The notes beneath the pieces are model-generated. The model was not told the DNA's origin and made no database searches. It saw only the letters and a list, made by a program, of their open reading frames with translations. This document shows positions 1 through 7,129 of a stretch of DNA of 16,096 nt, piece by piece; positions within the stretch are counted from its first letter, which is position 1; every line of letters starts with the position of its first letter. The stretch spans positions 1 to 16,096 of the forward strand of contig CATPBF010000035.1 of the NCBI GenBank assembly GCA_955652585.1, written 5' to 3'. The stretch is from Candidatus Dormiibacterota bacterium. GTDB lineage: Bacteria; Chloroflexota; Dormibacteria; Dormibacterales; Dormibacteraceae. A program made the position numbers and the translations under genes.

Positions 1-149
1 GGACCGCCCGTGGCCGAGGTCGTCATCGAGGCGCTGACGAACCTGCCGAAGTCATCCGACGGCCACGTCGTGAACCGACCCGCGAGGCGGGAGAGCGCGG
101 CCTCCAGGGCTGGCCAGCGGCGAAGGGGGCGCAGTAGGGTATTGACCAT
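1..149 (-). CDS. Possible 5' part of a minus-strand gene, truncated by the window edge
   Basis: An open minus frame begins at ATG 149-147 and runs to base 1 without a stop (about 49 residues, starting MVNTLLRPLRRWPALEAALS). It is not recognised. The start is supported by position: a weak -10-like TACATC lies 8 nt upstream, and a 26-bp dyad is centred about 35 nt upstream, as expected for a promoter/operator. Against it, the plus frame beginning at base 1 (GPPVAEVVIEALTNLPKSSD...) shares the same wobble positions, so G+C at third positions cannot decide between them. That plus frame resembles the tail of a Rossmann dehydrogenase, but it has no stop before base 505 and would run deep into the opposite Fe-S gene. 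I favour the minus reading weakly. Confidence 0.35.
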   Translation of the reverse strand, partial: MVNTLLRPLRRWPALEAALSRLAGRFTTWPSDDFGRFVSASMTTSATGG

Positions 150-371
150 TGGCGCTAGATGTAGTGTTATTTCCACAGACTGTATACAAAATGTGGATGA
201 CTCGCAACCACCTACGCCTTACAGCCTGCCGCCGAATACGTTCGGCGGGGCAGCCCGAACGGCGTCGGGGGTGCGGGCGCCCACCGACCCCCTGGGCGAC
301 GCGTATACCCGTGAAGGCACGCCGCCGTTGATCCGGATCGGGGTCGGCGCCTGGCGGGTCGGCCCTCGGCC
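150..371. other. Intergenic region without a convincing gene
   Basis: Besides the dyad, this stretch holds a perfect 8-bp stem at 229-248 (CCGCCGAA, loop TACG, TTCGGCGG). It sits about 125 nt beyond the stop of the minus-strand Fe-S gene and has no T-tract on either strand, so it is at best a weak terminator or processing hairpin. Short plus frames here (for example from ATG 191) are Arg-rich and look like noise. Confidence 0.4.
172..197. promoter_or_regulatory. 26-bp interrupted palindrome, candidate operator
   Basis: TCCACA-n3-TGTATACA-n3-TGTGGA. The outer 6-bp arms and the inner 8-bp perfect palindrome share one centre (184.5), so 10 of 13 base pairs are symmetric. It lies in an A+T-rich island (about 139-215) inside very GC-rich DNA. 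Its centre is about 35 nt upstream of the minus-strand ATG at 149, where a repressor site would overlap a -35 region. The binding protein is unknown. Confidence 0.45.
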
Positions 372-767
372 TCAGCCGGCGGCCAGCCGCCGGACGATCG
401 CCGCCACTTCGCCCAGCGGAACTCCTACCGGGCAGGCGGCCGCGGCAGCCTCGAGGTCGGGGGAATCTCCCGCAACGTCAGAGGCCGCCTCGCCCAGGCG
501 CGCGTAGAGCCTCATATACGAAGACGCCAGGTCTGGTAGCCGCACCTTGCCCACGCGCCCCGCGGCCAGCGCGCACAACCCGCAGTTGATGCAACCGATG
601 AGCTGCGCGTGCCGCTCACTTTCCTCAGGCCGCAGCGGGCGAATGCCGTCAGGCGCGTACGTTTCGAGAAGGGTCGCGAGCTGCGAGCGCGGGCGCGTCA
701 ACCGCCTTCGTGTCAGGTGCACGCCGTAGGCGAAAGCGAGCTTCACGAGCGAATCGGCGCGTGCCAT
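372..767 (-). CDS. Small single-cluster [4Fe-4S] protein, probable electron-transfer partner of GlpA
   Basis: The 131-residue protein has exactly four cysteines. C59, C62 and C65 form CINCGLC, and C112 is in ACPVGVPL. This is the CxxCxxC...CP pattern of an alpha-helical ferredoxin half-domain, as in GlpC, HdrC and the SdhB C-terminal part, but only one cluster can be built. No membrane helix is evident. Its ATG overlaps the GlpA stop by one base (TGATG), so translation is probably coupled and the two proteins likely form a complex. Known GlpABC enzymes use a much larger GlpC with two clusters plus a cysteine-rich domain. A 131-residue one-cluster subunit is unusual. The role as electron acceptor from the dehydrogenase is inferred from motif and context. 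Confidence 0.8.
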   Translation of the reverse strand: MARADSLVKLAFAYGVHLTRRRLTRPRSQLATLLETYAPDGIRPLRPEESERHAQLIGCINCGLCALAAGRVGKVRLPDLASSYMRLYARLGEAASDVAGDSPDLEAAAAACPVGVPLGEVAAIVRRLAAG

Positions 768-2374
768 CAGTTAGATAACCCGCGGAGCGCGCCGATGGCG
801 AGCTCTTCCTGCGCCCAACCGGAATGGCCGAGGATTGGCGCGCGCCCCAGCCACGCGCCGCGAACGAACTCCCGTACGGCATCGAATCGTTGAGATGCGC
901 TCCAACCCAGCTCGCCGCCGATGACTCCGGCCGCGCGCAGCACGCACGCGGCGCCGGCGCACGGTCCGGCCGCTAATCCGACTCGGCGGAAGGCGTCGGC
1001 CAGCGTGTGGACCTGCTCGTGACGAGCCGCGTGCACGAGCTCCGCTTCGGTGATTGGCTCGCACCGGCAGATCATTCGTCCCGAGCGCGAATCCTTCAAA
1101 ACCGCGCCGGCATTCGATCCATGCCGGGTCTGCAGCTTCATCGCCGCGAGGGCCGTTATCCCTGAGCGACGGCCAAGCTCGGCCGCCGGCTCGATGTCCG
1201 ACTCGTTGCCTGGAAGCGGACGCGTCGCTGTGACGCAGGGTGCTTGATGCCCCAGCTTGCGGCACACCATGTCCGAGGTCTGCTCCGCCATCAAGCGATA
1301 CATCGACAACTTGCCGCCGGCGATGGTCACGAGTCCCTCAGCGCCGTCGGGCGCGTGGTCGATGACCTCATATCGCCGCGAAAGCTGATCCTCGTAGGGT
1401 CTCCATTTGAACAGCGTCGGGCGCACGCCGGTCGTCGTCCGGACCGGCCGGTAGTTGCGTATCGACGGAAATACCCGCTCGAAGGCTTGCAGCAGGTACT
1501 CGACCTCGTCTTCGAGCACCTCCATCGAATCGAGATTGCCGTAGAAGTCGTCGTCCGTGGTGCCCAGCAGGGTGAAGCCTGCATGCGAAACCAGCAGCAG
1601 GTCGCGGCCGTCGATCGATTCGGCAAAGATCGAAAAGTTGGAGATCCGGTGCGGGTAGACGATATGGATGCCCTTGGCGGGCCGGAGGCGCACCTCGGCG
1701 CCGGCCATGCGGCTGATCTCCGGCGCCCATGGCCCGGTGGCATTCACGACGACCCGGGCGCGGGCCTCGGACATCGTGCCGTCAGACCCTCGATAGCGAA
1801 CCCCGATCACCTTGCCGCCGTCGCGCAGAAGGCCGACCACGCGCGTGTGGTTCAGCGCGCGCGCGCCGTGCGCGATCGCGTCCTGTACGTTGGCGAAGAC
1901 GAGGCGATGAGGATCGACGCCCCATTCCTCCACGGTGACCGCGCCGATCACATCAGCTGACAAACCAGGTTCCGCTTGCCTTGCCTCTTCGGCGGTCAGG
2001 CGTATGTGCGGGTGCGCCTTCTTGAGCGGCTGGAAGCGGTCGTACACCTCCATCGCAGTCTCCACGCGCTCGATGTTGTTCTTGTCGTGCGGAAGCACTG
2101 GGACGATGAAGACGACCCGGTAGACGAGATTCCGCGCGATCGAAACGATGTAACCCGCGTCCTGCGTGGAAAGACGTGTGGTGTTCCAGTCGAACTCGAG
2201 GTATCGAGGTCCTCCGTGGATCATCCAGCTGGAGCTGCCGGTCGTACCCGCGCCCCAGTCCCCCTTCTCCAACAGCAGCACGGACAGCCCGCGCAATGAG
2301 AGATCTCGTGCGATCCCGGCCCCGGTCACGCCTCCGCCGATGACGCATACGTCGTGGGCGCTCGGCGCGCTCAT
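767..2374 (-). CDS. glpA: FAD-dependent glycerol-3-phosphate dehydrogenase, GlpA type
   Basis: This 535-residue flavoprotein is expected to oxidise sn-glycerol 3-phosphate to dihydroxyacetone phosphate and pass electrons to a membrane acceptor. The dinucleotide-binding motif VIGGGVTGAGIARD spans about residues 11-24. The family segment GTTGSSSWMIHGGPRYLE spans 43-60. NATGPWAP (211-218) and the FAD-contacting VTIAGGKLSMYR (349-360) follow. The C-terminal part carries a BFD-type [2Fe-2S] site: C436 and C438 (CRC), then C472 and C477. That domain marks GlpA rather than aerobic GlpD. The gene starts 21 bp after the EF-G-like stop, with no clear Shine-Dalgarno, and overlaps the downstream Fe-S gene by one base. 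No GlpB homologue is present in the window, so membrane attachment is unclear. Confidence 0.88.
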   Translation of the reverse strand: MSAPSAHDVCVIGGGVTGAGIARDLSLRGLSVLLLEKGDWGAGTTGSSSWMIHGGPRYLEFDWNTTRLSTQDAGYIVSIARNLVYRVVFIVPVLPHDKNNIERVETAMEVYDRFQPLKKAHPHIRLTAEEARQAEPGLSADVIGAVTVEEWGVDPHRLVFANVQDAIAHGARALNHTRVVGLLRDGGKVIGVRYRGSDGTMSEARARVVVNATGPWAPEISRMAGAEVRLRPAKGIHIVYPHRISNFSIFAESIDGRDLLLVSHAGFTLLGTTDDDFYGNLDSMEVLEDEVEYLLQAFERVFPSIRNYRPVRTTTGVRPTLFKWRPYEDQLSRRYEVIDHAPDGAEGLVTIAGGKLSMYRLMAEQTSDMVCRKLGHQAPCVTATRPLPGNESDIEPAAELGRRSGITALAAMKLQTRHGSNAGAVLKDSRSGRMICRCEPITEAELVHAARHEQVHTLADAFRRVGLAAGPCAGAACVLRAAGVIGGELGWSASQRFDAVREFVRGAWLGRAPILGHSGWAQEELAIGALRGLSN

Positions 2375-2395
2375 GAGGAGTTCACGGCCCGAACC

Positions 2396-4423
2396 TTAGC
2401 TTGCCGCTTCGTGCTGCTTCTGGAACTCGTCGATGATCGTCTTGGCCAGGTGTGCAGGCATCTCGTCGTAGTGGGAGAACTTCTTCTGGAAGCTGCCCCG
2501 CCCCTGAGTGATCGAGCGTAGGTCAAGCGCAAACCGCAGCATCTCGGACTCCGGCACACTCGCCCGCACGAGCTGGTAGCCGTCATCGGGCTCGGTGCCC
2601 ATGATCTTGCCGCGGCGGCCGTTGACGTCGGACATGATGTCGCCGAGATTCTTCTCAGGCACCTTGATCGTCGCTTCGACGATGGGCTCCAGGAGCACAG
2701 GGCCGGCGTCCAGCGACCCTTTGCGGATGGCCATCGACCCGGCGATCTGGAACGCCATGTCGTTGGAGTCGACCTGGTGAAACTTGCCGTCGACCAGCGT
2801 GACCCTGACGTCGACCATCGGGTAACCAGCGACGACGCCCTTGGCCATGTTGTCGACGATCCCTTTCTGCACTGAGGCGCGGAAGTTCTGCGGAATCGCA
2901 CCGCCGAAGATCTTGTCCTCCCAGACAAAACCCTCACCGCGCTTGGTGGGGCCGACCTCGATGACGCAGATCCCGTACTGGCCATGCCCGCCTGATTGTT
3001 TGACGTGCCGGCCTTCGGCCCGGCTGTGGCCGGAGACGGTCTCGCGATAGGCGACGCGGGGCGTGGCCGTGGTCGCCTCCACGCCGTACTTGCGCTTCAA
3101 CTTCTCGAGAATCACGTCGAGGTGGACGTCGCCGAGACCTGCGATGACGAGCTGTTTGGTCTCCTCGAGCCGTTCGACGTGCAGGGTCGGGTCCTCCTCG
3201 GCGAGCCGCGCGAGACCGTTCGAGATCTTCTCCTCGTCGCCTCTGGCCTTGGGTGTGATGGCGAGGCTGTAGGCGGGCGCCGGGAGGTCCAGCGGTGGGA
3301 GCGGGCCTCCGTCCTTGGCAGCGCCCAGAGTGTCCCCGGTCAGGGTGTGCGCGAGCTTGGTCACGGCGCCGATGTCGCCGGCGTGGATCTCGGCGGCCGG
3401 CACGTGCTCCTTGCCCCGCGGGAAGAAGATCTGGGCCAGCCGCTCGTCGTCGCCACGGCCGAGGTTGGTCAGATGCTGGTCGGCCTTGATCGAGCCGGAG
3501 ACGACTTTGAAGTAGCTCACCCGGCCGAACTGATCGCCACCAGTGCTGAAAACGAACGCCTTCGTCGGCTTGGAGGGATCTCCTTCAGCCGGCGGAAGCA
3601 GCTCGCCGATCGTTGACATCAGGGTGCGCACGCCGAGGAGCTTCGTCGCCGAGCAACAAACCACCGGAGCCACCTTGCCGGCGAGGATGCCCTCGCGCAG
3701 TCCGCGCTGGATCTCCTCTTCGTTCAGGGTGCCCGCGTCGAGGTACTTCTCGAGCAGCGAGTCGTCGCTCTCGGCCGCCGCCTCGATCAGCTGGCCGCGG
3801 TATTCGTCGACGAGCTTCTGCATGTCGTCGGGAATCGGAGCCTCGGTGCCCTTGCCGTCGGCTGTGGTCACATAGGCCTTGAGGTGCAGCAGGTCGACGA
3901 TGCCGCGAAAGTCCTGCTCTGCACCGATCGGCAGGTGAAGCGGAAACGGCCGCGGTGATAGGTGTTCGCGCATCGCGCCCACGGCGCCGTAGAAGTCCGA
4001 ATGCTCCTTGTCGAGCTTATTGACGACTACGATCCGCGGCTTGTTGGTGCGGTTGCAGTGCTCCCATGCAATCTCTGCTCCGACCGCAAGCTGGCCGGTC
4101 GGACCGACCACCACGACCGCTCCCTCAGCCACCCGGAGGCCGCTGAACACCTGGCCAGTGAAGTCGAAGAATCCCGGGGCGTCGAGGATGTTGATCTTGA
4201 ATCCGCCGTGCTCGGCGAAGCCGACGCCCAGGTTGATCGAGATCTTGCGCCGCTGTTCCTCAGGCTCGAAGTCCATCGTCGCCGTCTGCTGGTCGGTCGA
4301 GCCCTGCCGTGGGACGGCCCCGGAGGCGAAGAGCATGGCCTCCGCCAGCGTCGTCTTGCCGTCGTGCGAGTGGCCCAGAAGGACCACGTTCCGGATCTTT
4401 TCCGTCGGGTAATCAGCGGCCAT
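2396..4423 (-). CDS. Elongation factor G-like GTPase (EF-G2 type)
   Basis: The 675-residue protein has all EF-G domains. The G motifs are GHSHDGKTT (17-25), DAPGF (81-85), NKLD (135-138) and CSATK (257-261). Domain II follows at about residue 290 (FGRVSYFKV). Domain IV (ATPRVAYRETV) and domain V (about 580-665, with ILLEP-like PVLLEP and GRRGKIMG) complete it. In canonical EF-G the G3 motif is DTPGH, whose His activates GTP hydrolysis; here it is Phe85. Switch I reads RRKISIN rather than RGITI. These changes place it with the EF-G-like paralogues found beside the canonical factor in many Actinobacteria and Chloroflexota. From memory, a mycobacterial relative binds nucleotide but lacks ribosome-stimulated GTPase activity. 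Its function is unsettled. It heads the unit with glpA; a possible -10 (TAGACT, 4463-4468, minus) lies about 40 nt upstream. Confidence 0.85.
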   Translation of the reverse strand: MAADYPTEKIRNVVLLGHSHDGKTTLAEAMLFASGAVPRQGSTDQQTATMDFEPEEQRRKISINLGVGFAEHGGFKINILDAPGFFDFTGQVFSGLRVAEGAVVVVGPTGQLAVGAEIAWEHCNRTNKPRIVVVNKLDKEHSDFYGAVGAMREHLSPRPFPLHLPIGAEQDFRGIVDLLHLKAYVTTADGKGTEAPIPDDMQKLVDEYRGQLIEAAAESDDSLLEKYLDAGTLNEEEIQRGLREGILAGKVAPVVCCSATKLLGVRTLMSTIGELLPPAEGDPSKPTKAFVFSTGGDQFGRVSYFKVVSGSIKADQHLTNLGRGDDERLAQIFFPRGKEHVPAAEIHAGDIGAVTKLAHTLTGDTLGAAKDGGPLPPLDLPAPAYSLAITPKARGDEEKISNGLARLAEEDPTLHVERLEETKQLVIAGLGDVHLDVILEKLKRKYGVEATTATPRVAYRETVSGHSRAEGRHVKQSGGHGQYGICVIEVGPTKRGEGFVWEDKIFGGAIPQNFRASVQKGIVDNMAKGVVAGYPMVDVRVTLVDGKFHQVDSNDMAFQIAGSMAIRKGSLDAGPVLLEPIVEATIKVPEKNLGDIMSDVNGRRGKIMGTEPDDGYQLVRASVPESEMLRFALDLRSITQGRGSFQKKFSHYDEMPAHLAKTIIDEFQKQHEAAS

Positions 4424-4694
4424 CCCACCCCCAACTTGTGCCTGCGGCAGGTTCGAACCCTAAGTCTAAAGACATGCGGCCGGAGGGCCGGCCGAGAGAT
4501 TTGGAGATCCAGGTGGTCCGAGCCGAAGGCAGGGGTGGCCCGGCTAGGAGCGCACTGAAAGTGCGTGACGACGCCAGGACGGGCCCCCTAACGCACGGAT
4601 CGGGCGGCATGGGCTCCAAAGATCCGGCTGGCACCTCTGGCTGCGTGTCCACGCGCGATTAAGGGGCGGTTGGCTTGGGTATGATCTGATCCTC
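4424..4694. other. Divergent intergenic region rich in inverted repeats
   Basis: No protein gene is seen. Several perfect stems are visible: GGCCGG/CCGGCC with loop AGGG (4478-4493), CGCACT/AGTGCG with loop GAA (4551-4565), GTGCGT (4561-4566) with ACGCAC (4591-4596), GGCCCG (4537-4542) with CGGGCC (4580-4585), and CGGATC (4596-4601) with GATCCG (4621-4626). The second and third are mutually exclusive. The region could be a structured leader or small RNA; it matches no class I recognise. Confidence 0.4.
4680..4685 (+). promoter_or_regulatory. -10 box TATGAT for a probable leaderless transcript
   Basis: TATGAT ends 9 nt before the ATG at 4695. A transcript started at the usual distance from this box would begin at or within a few bases of the start codon. 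No Shine-Dalgarno is present and no good -35 is visible. Confidence 0.5.
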
Positions 4695-4919
4695 ATGGTC
4701 AAGAGGACGGCGTCCATCGAAGAGGTCTTGGCGGCGATCGAGACCGCCCGTGACAAGGTAATGGCCGACGAGGTCAAGTCGCTCACCAAACTGGGCATCC
4801 CCAAGGCGATGGCTTACCAGATGATCGCCAGCAGGTTCCACCAGAAGGTGGGGAACCAGGAAGAGGCCGAGCCCGATCCGTTTGAGGGCAACACCACCTC
4901 CTGGGAAGAGATCGGCTAA
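4695..4919 (+). CDS. Hypothetical protein, 74 residues
   Basis: I do not recognise this family. The protein is mostly predicted helix (IEEVLAAIETARDKVMADEV, then LTKLGIPKAMAYQMIASRF), with an acidic tail (EEAEPDPFEG). It has no cysteine, signal peptide or membrane segment. The start is supported by the -10 box 9 nt upstream and by the lack of any ribosome-binding site. It is followed after 24 bp by the HTH/M24 gene on the same strand, so the two may be co-transcribed. Confidence 0.6.
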   Translation: MVKRTASIEEVLAAIETARDKVMADEVKSLTKLGIPKAMAYQMIASRFHQKVGNQEEAEPDPFEGNTTSWEEIG

Positions 4920-4943
4920 CCAGCCGCTCATGAACCGGGCGGG

Positions 4944-6452
4944 GTGAATCGCGCCCGCCGGCTCGCGCGTCTCCTCAACATCCTCGCCGCGATCGTCGCT
5001 GAGCCTGGCCTCAACCCCCTCGAGCTCGCCGAACGCGCGGGTGTGTCCGAACGGACGTTGCGGCGCGACCTGACCCAGCTCCGCGAGCTCGGGTACGAGG
5101 TCGCGTACACCAGCGGATACGAGGTCCAGGAGACCCTCAACCTGGAGGGCCGCGCCCGTGCCCGCCCGCCCAAGCGCGCTTACGACCAGCAGCTGGAGCT
5201 CCTGCAGGCGGTCGCGCTGGCGGTGGGAGGCGCCGGGCTGGGCGAGGCGGGCTCGAGCGTGGACGGCAAAGGCAGCCTGGCTGCTCGGCCCCATAGGCGA
5301 GCTGGTCGCGGCGGCGCGACACACACCAAATCGCTGCCCATCGTCCTCATCCCCACCAGCGGCGAGGACGCCGACTTCATATACGCCACAGGATTCGCGG
5401 TCGAGACCGGCCTGTACCTCCAGTTCGCCAAAGGCGATGAGGTCCTGGTGGTCAGCCCGCTCGAGATCGATCGTGCCCGCGCCCAGAGCAAGGTGGCCCA
5501 GGTGATCGAGGACCGCGACGCCTATGCCCACAAATCGTGGGCCCGCGTGGCCGCCAAGATGCTGCGCGAGCGAGGCATCCACGAGGCGCGGGTATCTCCT
5601 CGCCTGCACGCGGCTCAGCTGGAAGACCTGCGCGCCGAGGGCATCACGGCCGTTGTCGATCGCGACCTGTTTCTCGCGGAGCGCCGCCACAAGTCGGCGG
5701 CTGAGGCTGAAGCCATCCAGGCGAGCCAGCGGGCCGCCGAGGCCGCGGTGGTCGAGGTGGTTCGGCAGCTGGCGGCGGCTGAAATCAAGGACGGCGTGCT
5801 GTGGGCGAAGGGAGGGCCGCTGACGTCCGAGCACCTCTACGCGCGAGCCCAGCTGGTCCTGGGCGAGATGGGCTTCACCTGCCCCGAGATGATCGTCGCC
5901 GGCTCGCCGGAGTGCGCGCTGCCGCACTTTCGAGGCGAAGGACCAATCCGCGCACGGGCGCCGGTGATCATCGACATCTTTCCTGTCGGGCGCGGCAGCC
6001 ATTACCACGGGGACCTCACGCGCACTGTTGTTGTCGGCGAGATACCCGAGGAGTTTCGGCGCATGCATGCCGCCACGCTGCAGGCGCTCGACGCCGGGGT
6101 GGAGTCGATCCGGGCGGGCGTGCCGGGCAAGGATGTTCATCTGGCCGTGTGCCAGGTCCTGGTCGACCGCGGCTTCGGGACGACGTCTGTGGGCTATGAA
6201 GGACCGGAAGGCGTGGCGAAGATGAACCACAGCACCGGCCACGGCGTTGGACTTGACGTGCACGAAGAGCCGTCGCTGCGCCAAACCAGCGACGAGCCCC
6301 TGCGAGAAGGCGACGTCGTCACTGTGGAGCCGGGACTCTACAAGCTTGGTCTCGGGGGCGTCCGCATCGAGGACACCGGGATGGTGACCTCGAGCGGATT
6401 CCACAACTTCACGACCATCACTCGCAGCCTCGACCCCAAGGACTACCTGTAG
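4944..6452 (+). CDS. Winged-helix domain fused to M24 (Xaa-Pro aminopeptidase-like) metallopeptidase
   Basis: Residues 1 to about 70 form a DeoR/HTH_11-type DNA-binding region: LARLLNILAAIVAEPGLNPLELAERAGVSERTLRRDLTQL, split here only by family convention, with the recognition helix near 36-46. About 131-502 is a complete creatinase/M24B peptidase of 372 residues. The expected metal ligands are D344 (IIDIFP), D357 (HGDLTRT), H433 (STGHGVG), E462 (VEPGLY) and E476 (RIEDTG). The 13-residue gap between the two aspartates fits the DIFP...DLTRT subfamily. The reaction would be removal of an N-terminal residue before proline, in the cytoplasm. The linker (95-130) is Gly/Arg-rich, and part of it reads better in another frame, so the fusion may be real or a sequence/frameshift artefact. 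If separate, the peptidase could start at GTG 5259. Confidence 0.8.
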   Translation: MNRARRLARLLNILAAIVAEPGLNPLELAERAGVSERTLRRDLTQLRELGYEVAYTSGYEVQETLNLEGRARARPPKRAYDQQLELLQAVALAVGGAGLGEAGSSVDGKGSLAARPHRRAGRGGATHTKSLPIVLIPTSGEDADFIYATGFAVETGLYLQFAKGDEVLVVSPLEIDRARAQSKVAQVIEDRDAYAHKSWARVAAKMLRERGIHEARVSPRLHAAQLEDLRAEGITAVVDRDLFLAERRHKSAAEAEAIQASQRAAEAAVVEVVRQLAAAEIKDGVLWAKGGPLTSEHLYARAQLVLGEMGFTCPEMIVAGSPECALPHFRGEGPIRARAPVIIDIFPVGRGSHYHGDLTRTVVVGEIPEEFRRMHAATLQALDAGVESIRAGVPGKDVHLAVCQVLVDRGFGTTSVGYEGPEGVAKMNHSTGHGVGLDVHEEPSLRQTSDEPLREGDVVTVEPGLYKLGLGGVRIEDTGMVTSSGFHNFTTITRSLDPKDYL

Positions 6453-6480
6453 TGGGGCGTCCGGGAAAACGCTCGCCAAT

Positions 6481-6607
6481 GCATCGGCCCAGTCGGCCGG
6501 GCTTCGCTGAAGCCAGCGTCGCCTCCTGCGCGCGCTCGGTCACGCATCTACGCGATGCGCTCCCTCACGTGCTCGTCGGCTCCTTGGCTCCGGCCGCCGG
6601 GGCCGCG
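6481..6607. repeat. Dispersed intergenic repeat, copy A
   Basis: The copy follows the stop of the M24 gene and resembles 11788-11925 in the same orientation. Shared exact blocks are GCTGAAGCC (6506-6514), GTCACGCATCTACG (6539-6552) and TCCTTGGCTCCGGCCGCC (6581-6598). Two hairpins are kept: GGCTTC-gct-GAAGCC (6500-6514) and CGCATC-TACGC-GATGCG (6543-6559). The second stem is identical in both copies, with different loop lengths, which suggests selection on structure or a mobile repeat. Confidence 0.7.
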
Positions 6608-6609
6608 CC

Positions 6610-7098
6610 TTGTCGAGCTCATTCCCAGACACACCACTAGTGGGCGTCCTTCGCCTTGAGCACGATGACCAGCTCTCTTCTGGCACTTGCGCTCATTGCG
6701 ATGCCCCGTTCGAGAGTGTGATCGGCGTGATCTACGAAGATGACGAGCCGATCGCCATCTATCGCGCCGACATCTTCGAACACTTTCATCGCGAGCCGGA
6801 TCCGCGTGTCGTGCTCTCGATCGCCGTGGGCGATTGGAGCGACGGCACCAACCGGGCGGACCGCTGCTCAGCCTCCATCGAAGCCTGGGCGGAGGAGGAC
6901 CGCATTCACATGGCCTTCAGCGACCGCGCCGGGTCGACCTGGCAGGAGCTGGAGGTCGTGAGCTGGCAGCTCACGAGCGGTGAGGCGCAGGCGTGCCCTC
7001 TTCGTGAGGCCTTCCTCCGCATGGCAGACCACATCGTGTATCAGGACCGACGGCTGCGCCGCGCGCTCACCCCCGCGGCGCGGGCCCAAGGTCTGTAA
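6610..7098 (+). CDS. Hypothetical protein with an N-terminal CxxC
   Basis: The 162-residue soluble protein is not recognised with confidence. It has a CAHC pair near residue 27 and two further isolated cysteines (RADRCSASIEAW and AQACPLREAF). The central part (VVLSIAVGDWSDGTNRADR) resembles beta-sheet hypotheticals from Actinobacteria and Chloroflexota. The start is uncertain: TTG 6610 gives the full frame and GTG 6640 gives 152 residues; neither has a ribosome-binding site or a clear -10. Repeat copy A ends directly upstream. Its TAA stop lies inside the dyad before the XRE gene. Confidence 0.6.
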   Translation: MSSSFPDTPLVGVLRLEHDDQLSSGTCAHCDAPFESVIGVIYEDDEPIAIYRADIFEHFHREPDPRVVLSIAVGDWSDGTNRADRCSASIEAWAEEDRIHMAFSDRAGSTWQELEVVSWQLTSGEAQACPLREAFLRMADHIVYQDRRLRRALTPAARAQGL

Positions 7099-7112
7099 AC
7101 CCGGGCTTTACA
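7094..7112. promoter_or_regulatory. Inverted repeat upstream of the XRE regulator, candidate autoregulatory operator
   Basis: TGTAAA-n7-TTTACA is a perfect 6+6 bp dyad lying 18-36 nt upstream of the XRE start. It covers the -35 zone of the inferred promoter and overlaps the stop codon of the preceding gene. Autoregulation by the adjacent HTH protein is inference. Confidence 0.45.
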
Positions 7113-7117
7113 TCCAG

Positions 7118-7123
7118 TAAGCT
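7118..7123 (+). promoter_or_regulatory. -10 box TAAGCT for a probable leaderless transcript
   Basis: TAAGCT ends 6 nt before GTG 7130, and no Shine-Dalgarno is present. This is the same geometry as at 4680, 8533, 9272 and 15470. Confidence 0.45.
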
Positions 7124-7129
7124 TCGACG

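Noticed and set aside
142..170. Plus-strand promoter TTGACC-17 nt-TGTTAT
   Set aside because: The spacing is good, but no plus-strand gene follows; the next real gene is on the opposite strand. The minus-strand reading fits the dyad better.
168..200. DnaA-box-like sequences (TTTCCACA and TGTGGATGA)
   Set aside because: Each deviates from the TTATNCACA consensus, only two are present, and no dnaA/dnaN or further boxes are nearby. A symmetric operator explains them better than an origin.
10..507. Plus-strand frame at the left edge with a dehydrogenase-like beginning
   Set aside because: It runs through the A+T-rich regulatory island and overlaps the convergent Fe-S gene by 136 bp before reaching a stop. 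Only its first 25 codons look protein-like, and these share wobble positions with the minus frame.
1244..1960. 238-codon plus frame inside glpA
   Set aside because: It is a shadow of the glpA reading frame, which has clear FAD and Fe-S motifs.
4441..4470. T-arm-like GGTTCGAACC suggesting a tRNA
   Set aside because: No acceptor, D or anticodon stems can be built around it on either strand; it is just a 10-bp palindrome.
4659..6479. Very long minus-strand open frame (606 codons) opposite the HTH/M24 gene
   Set aside because: It lacks any domain I recognise, while the plus frame carries all M24 ligands and an HTH. Long antisense frames are expected at this G+C content.
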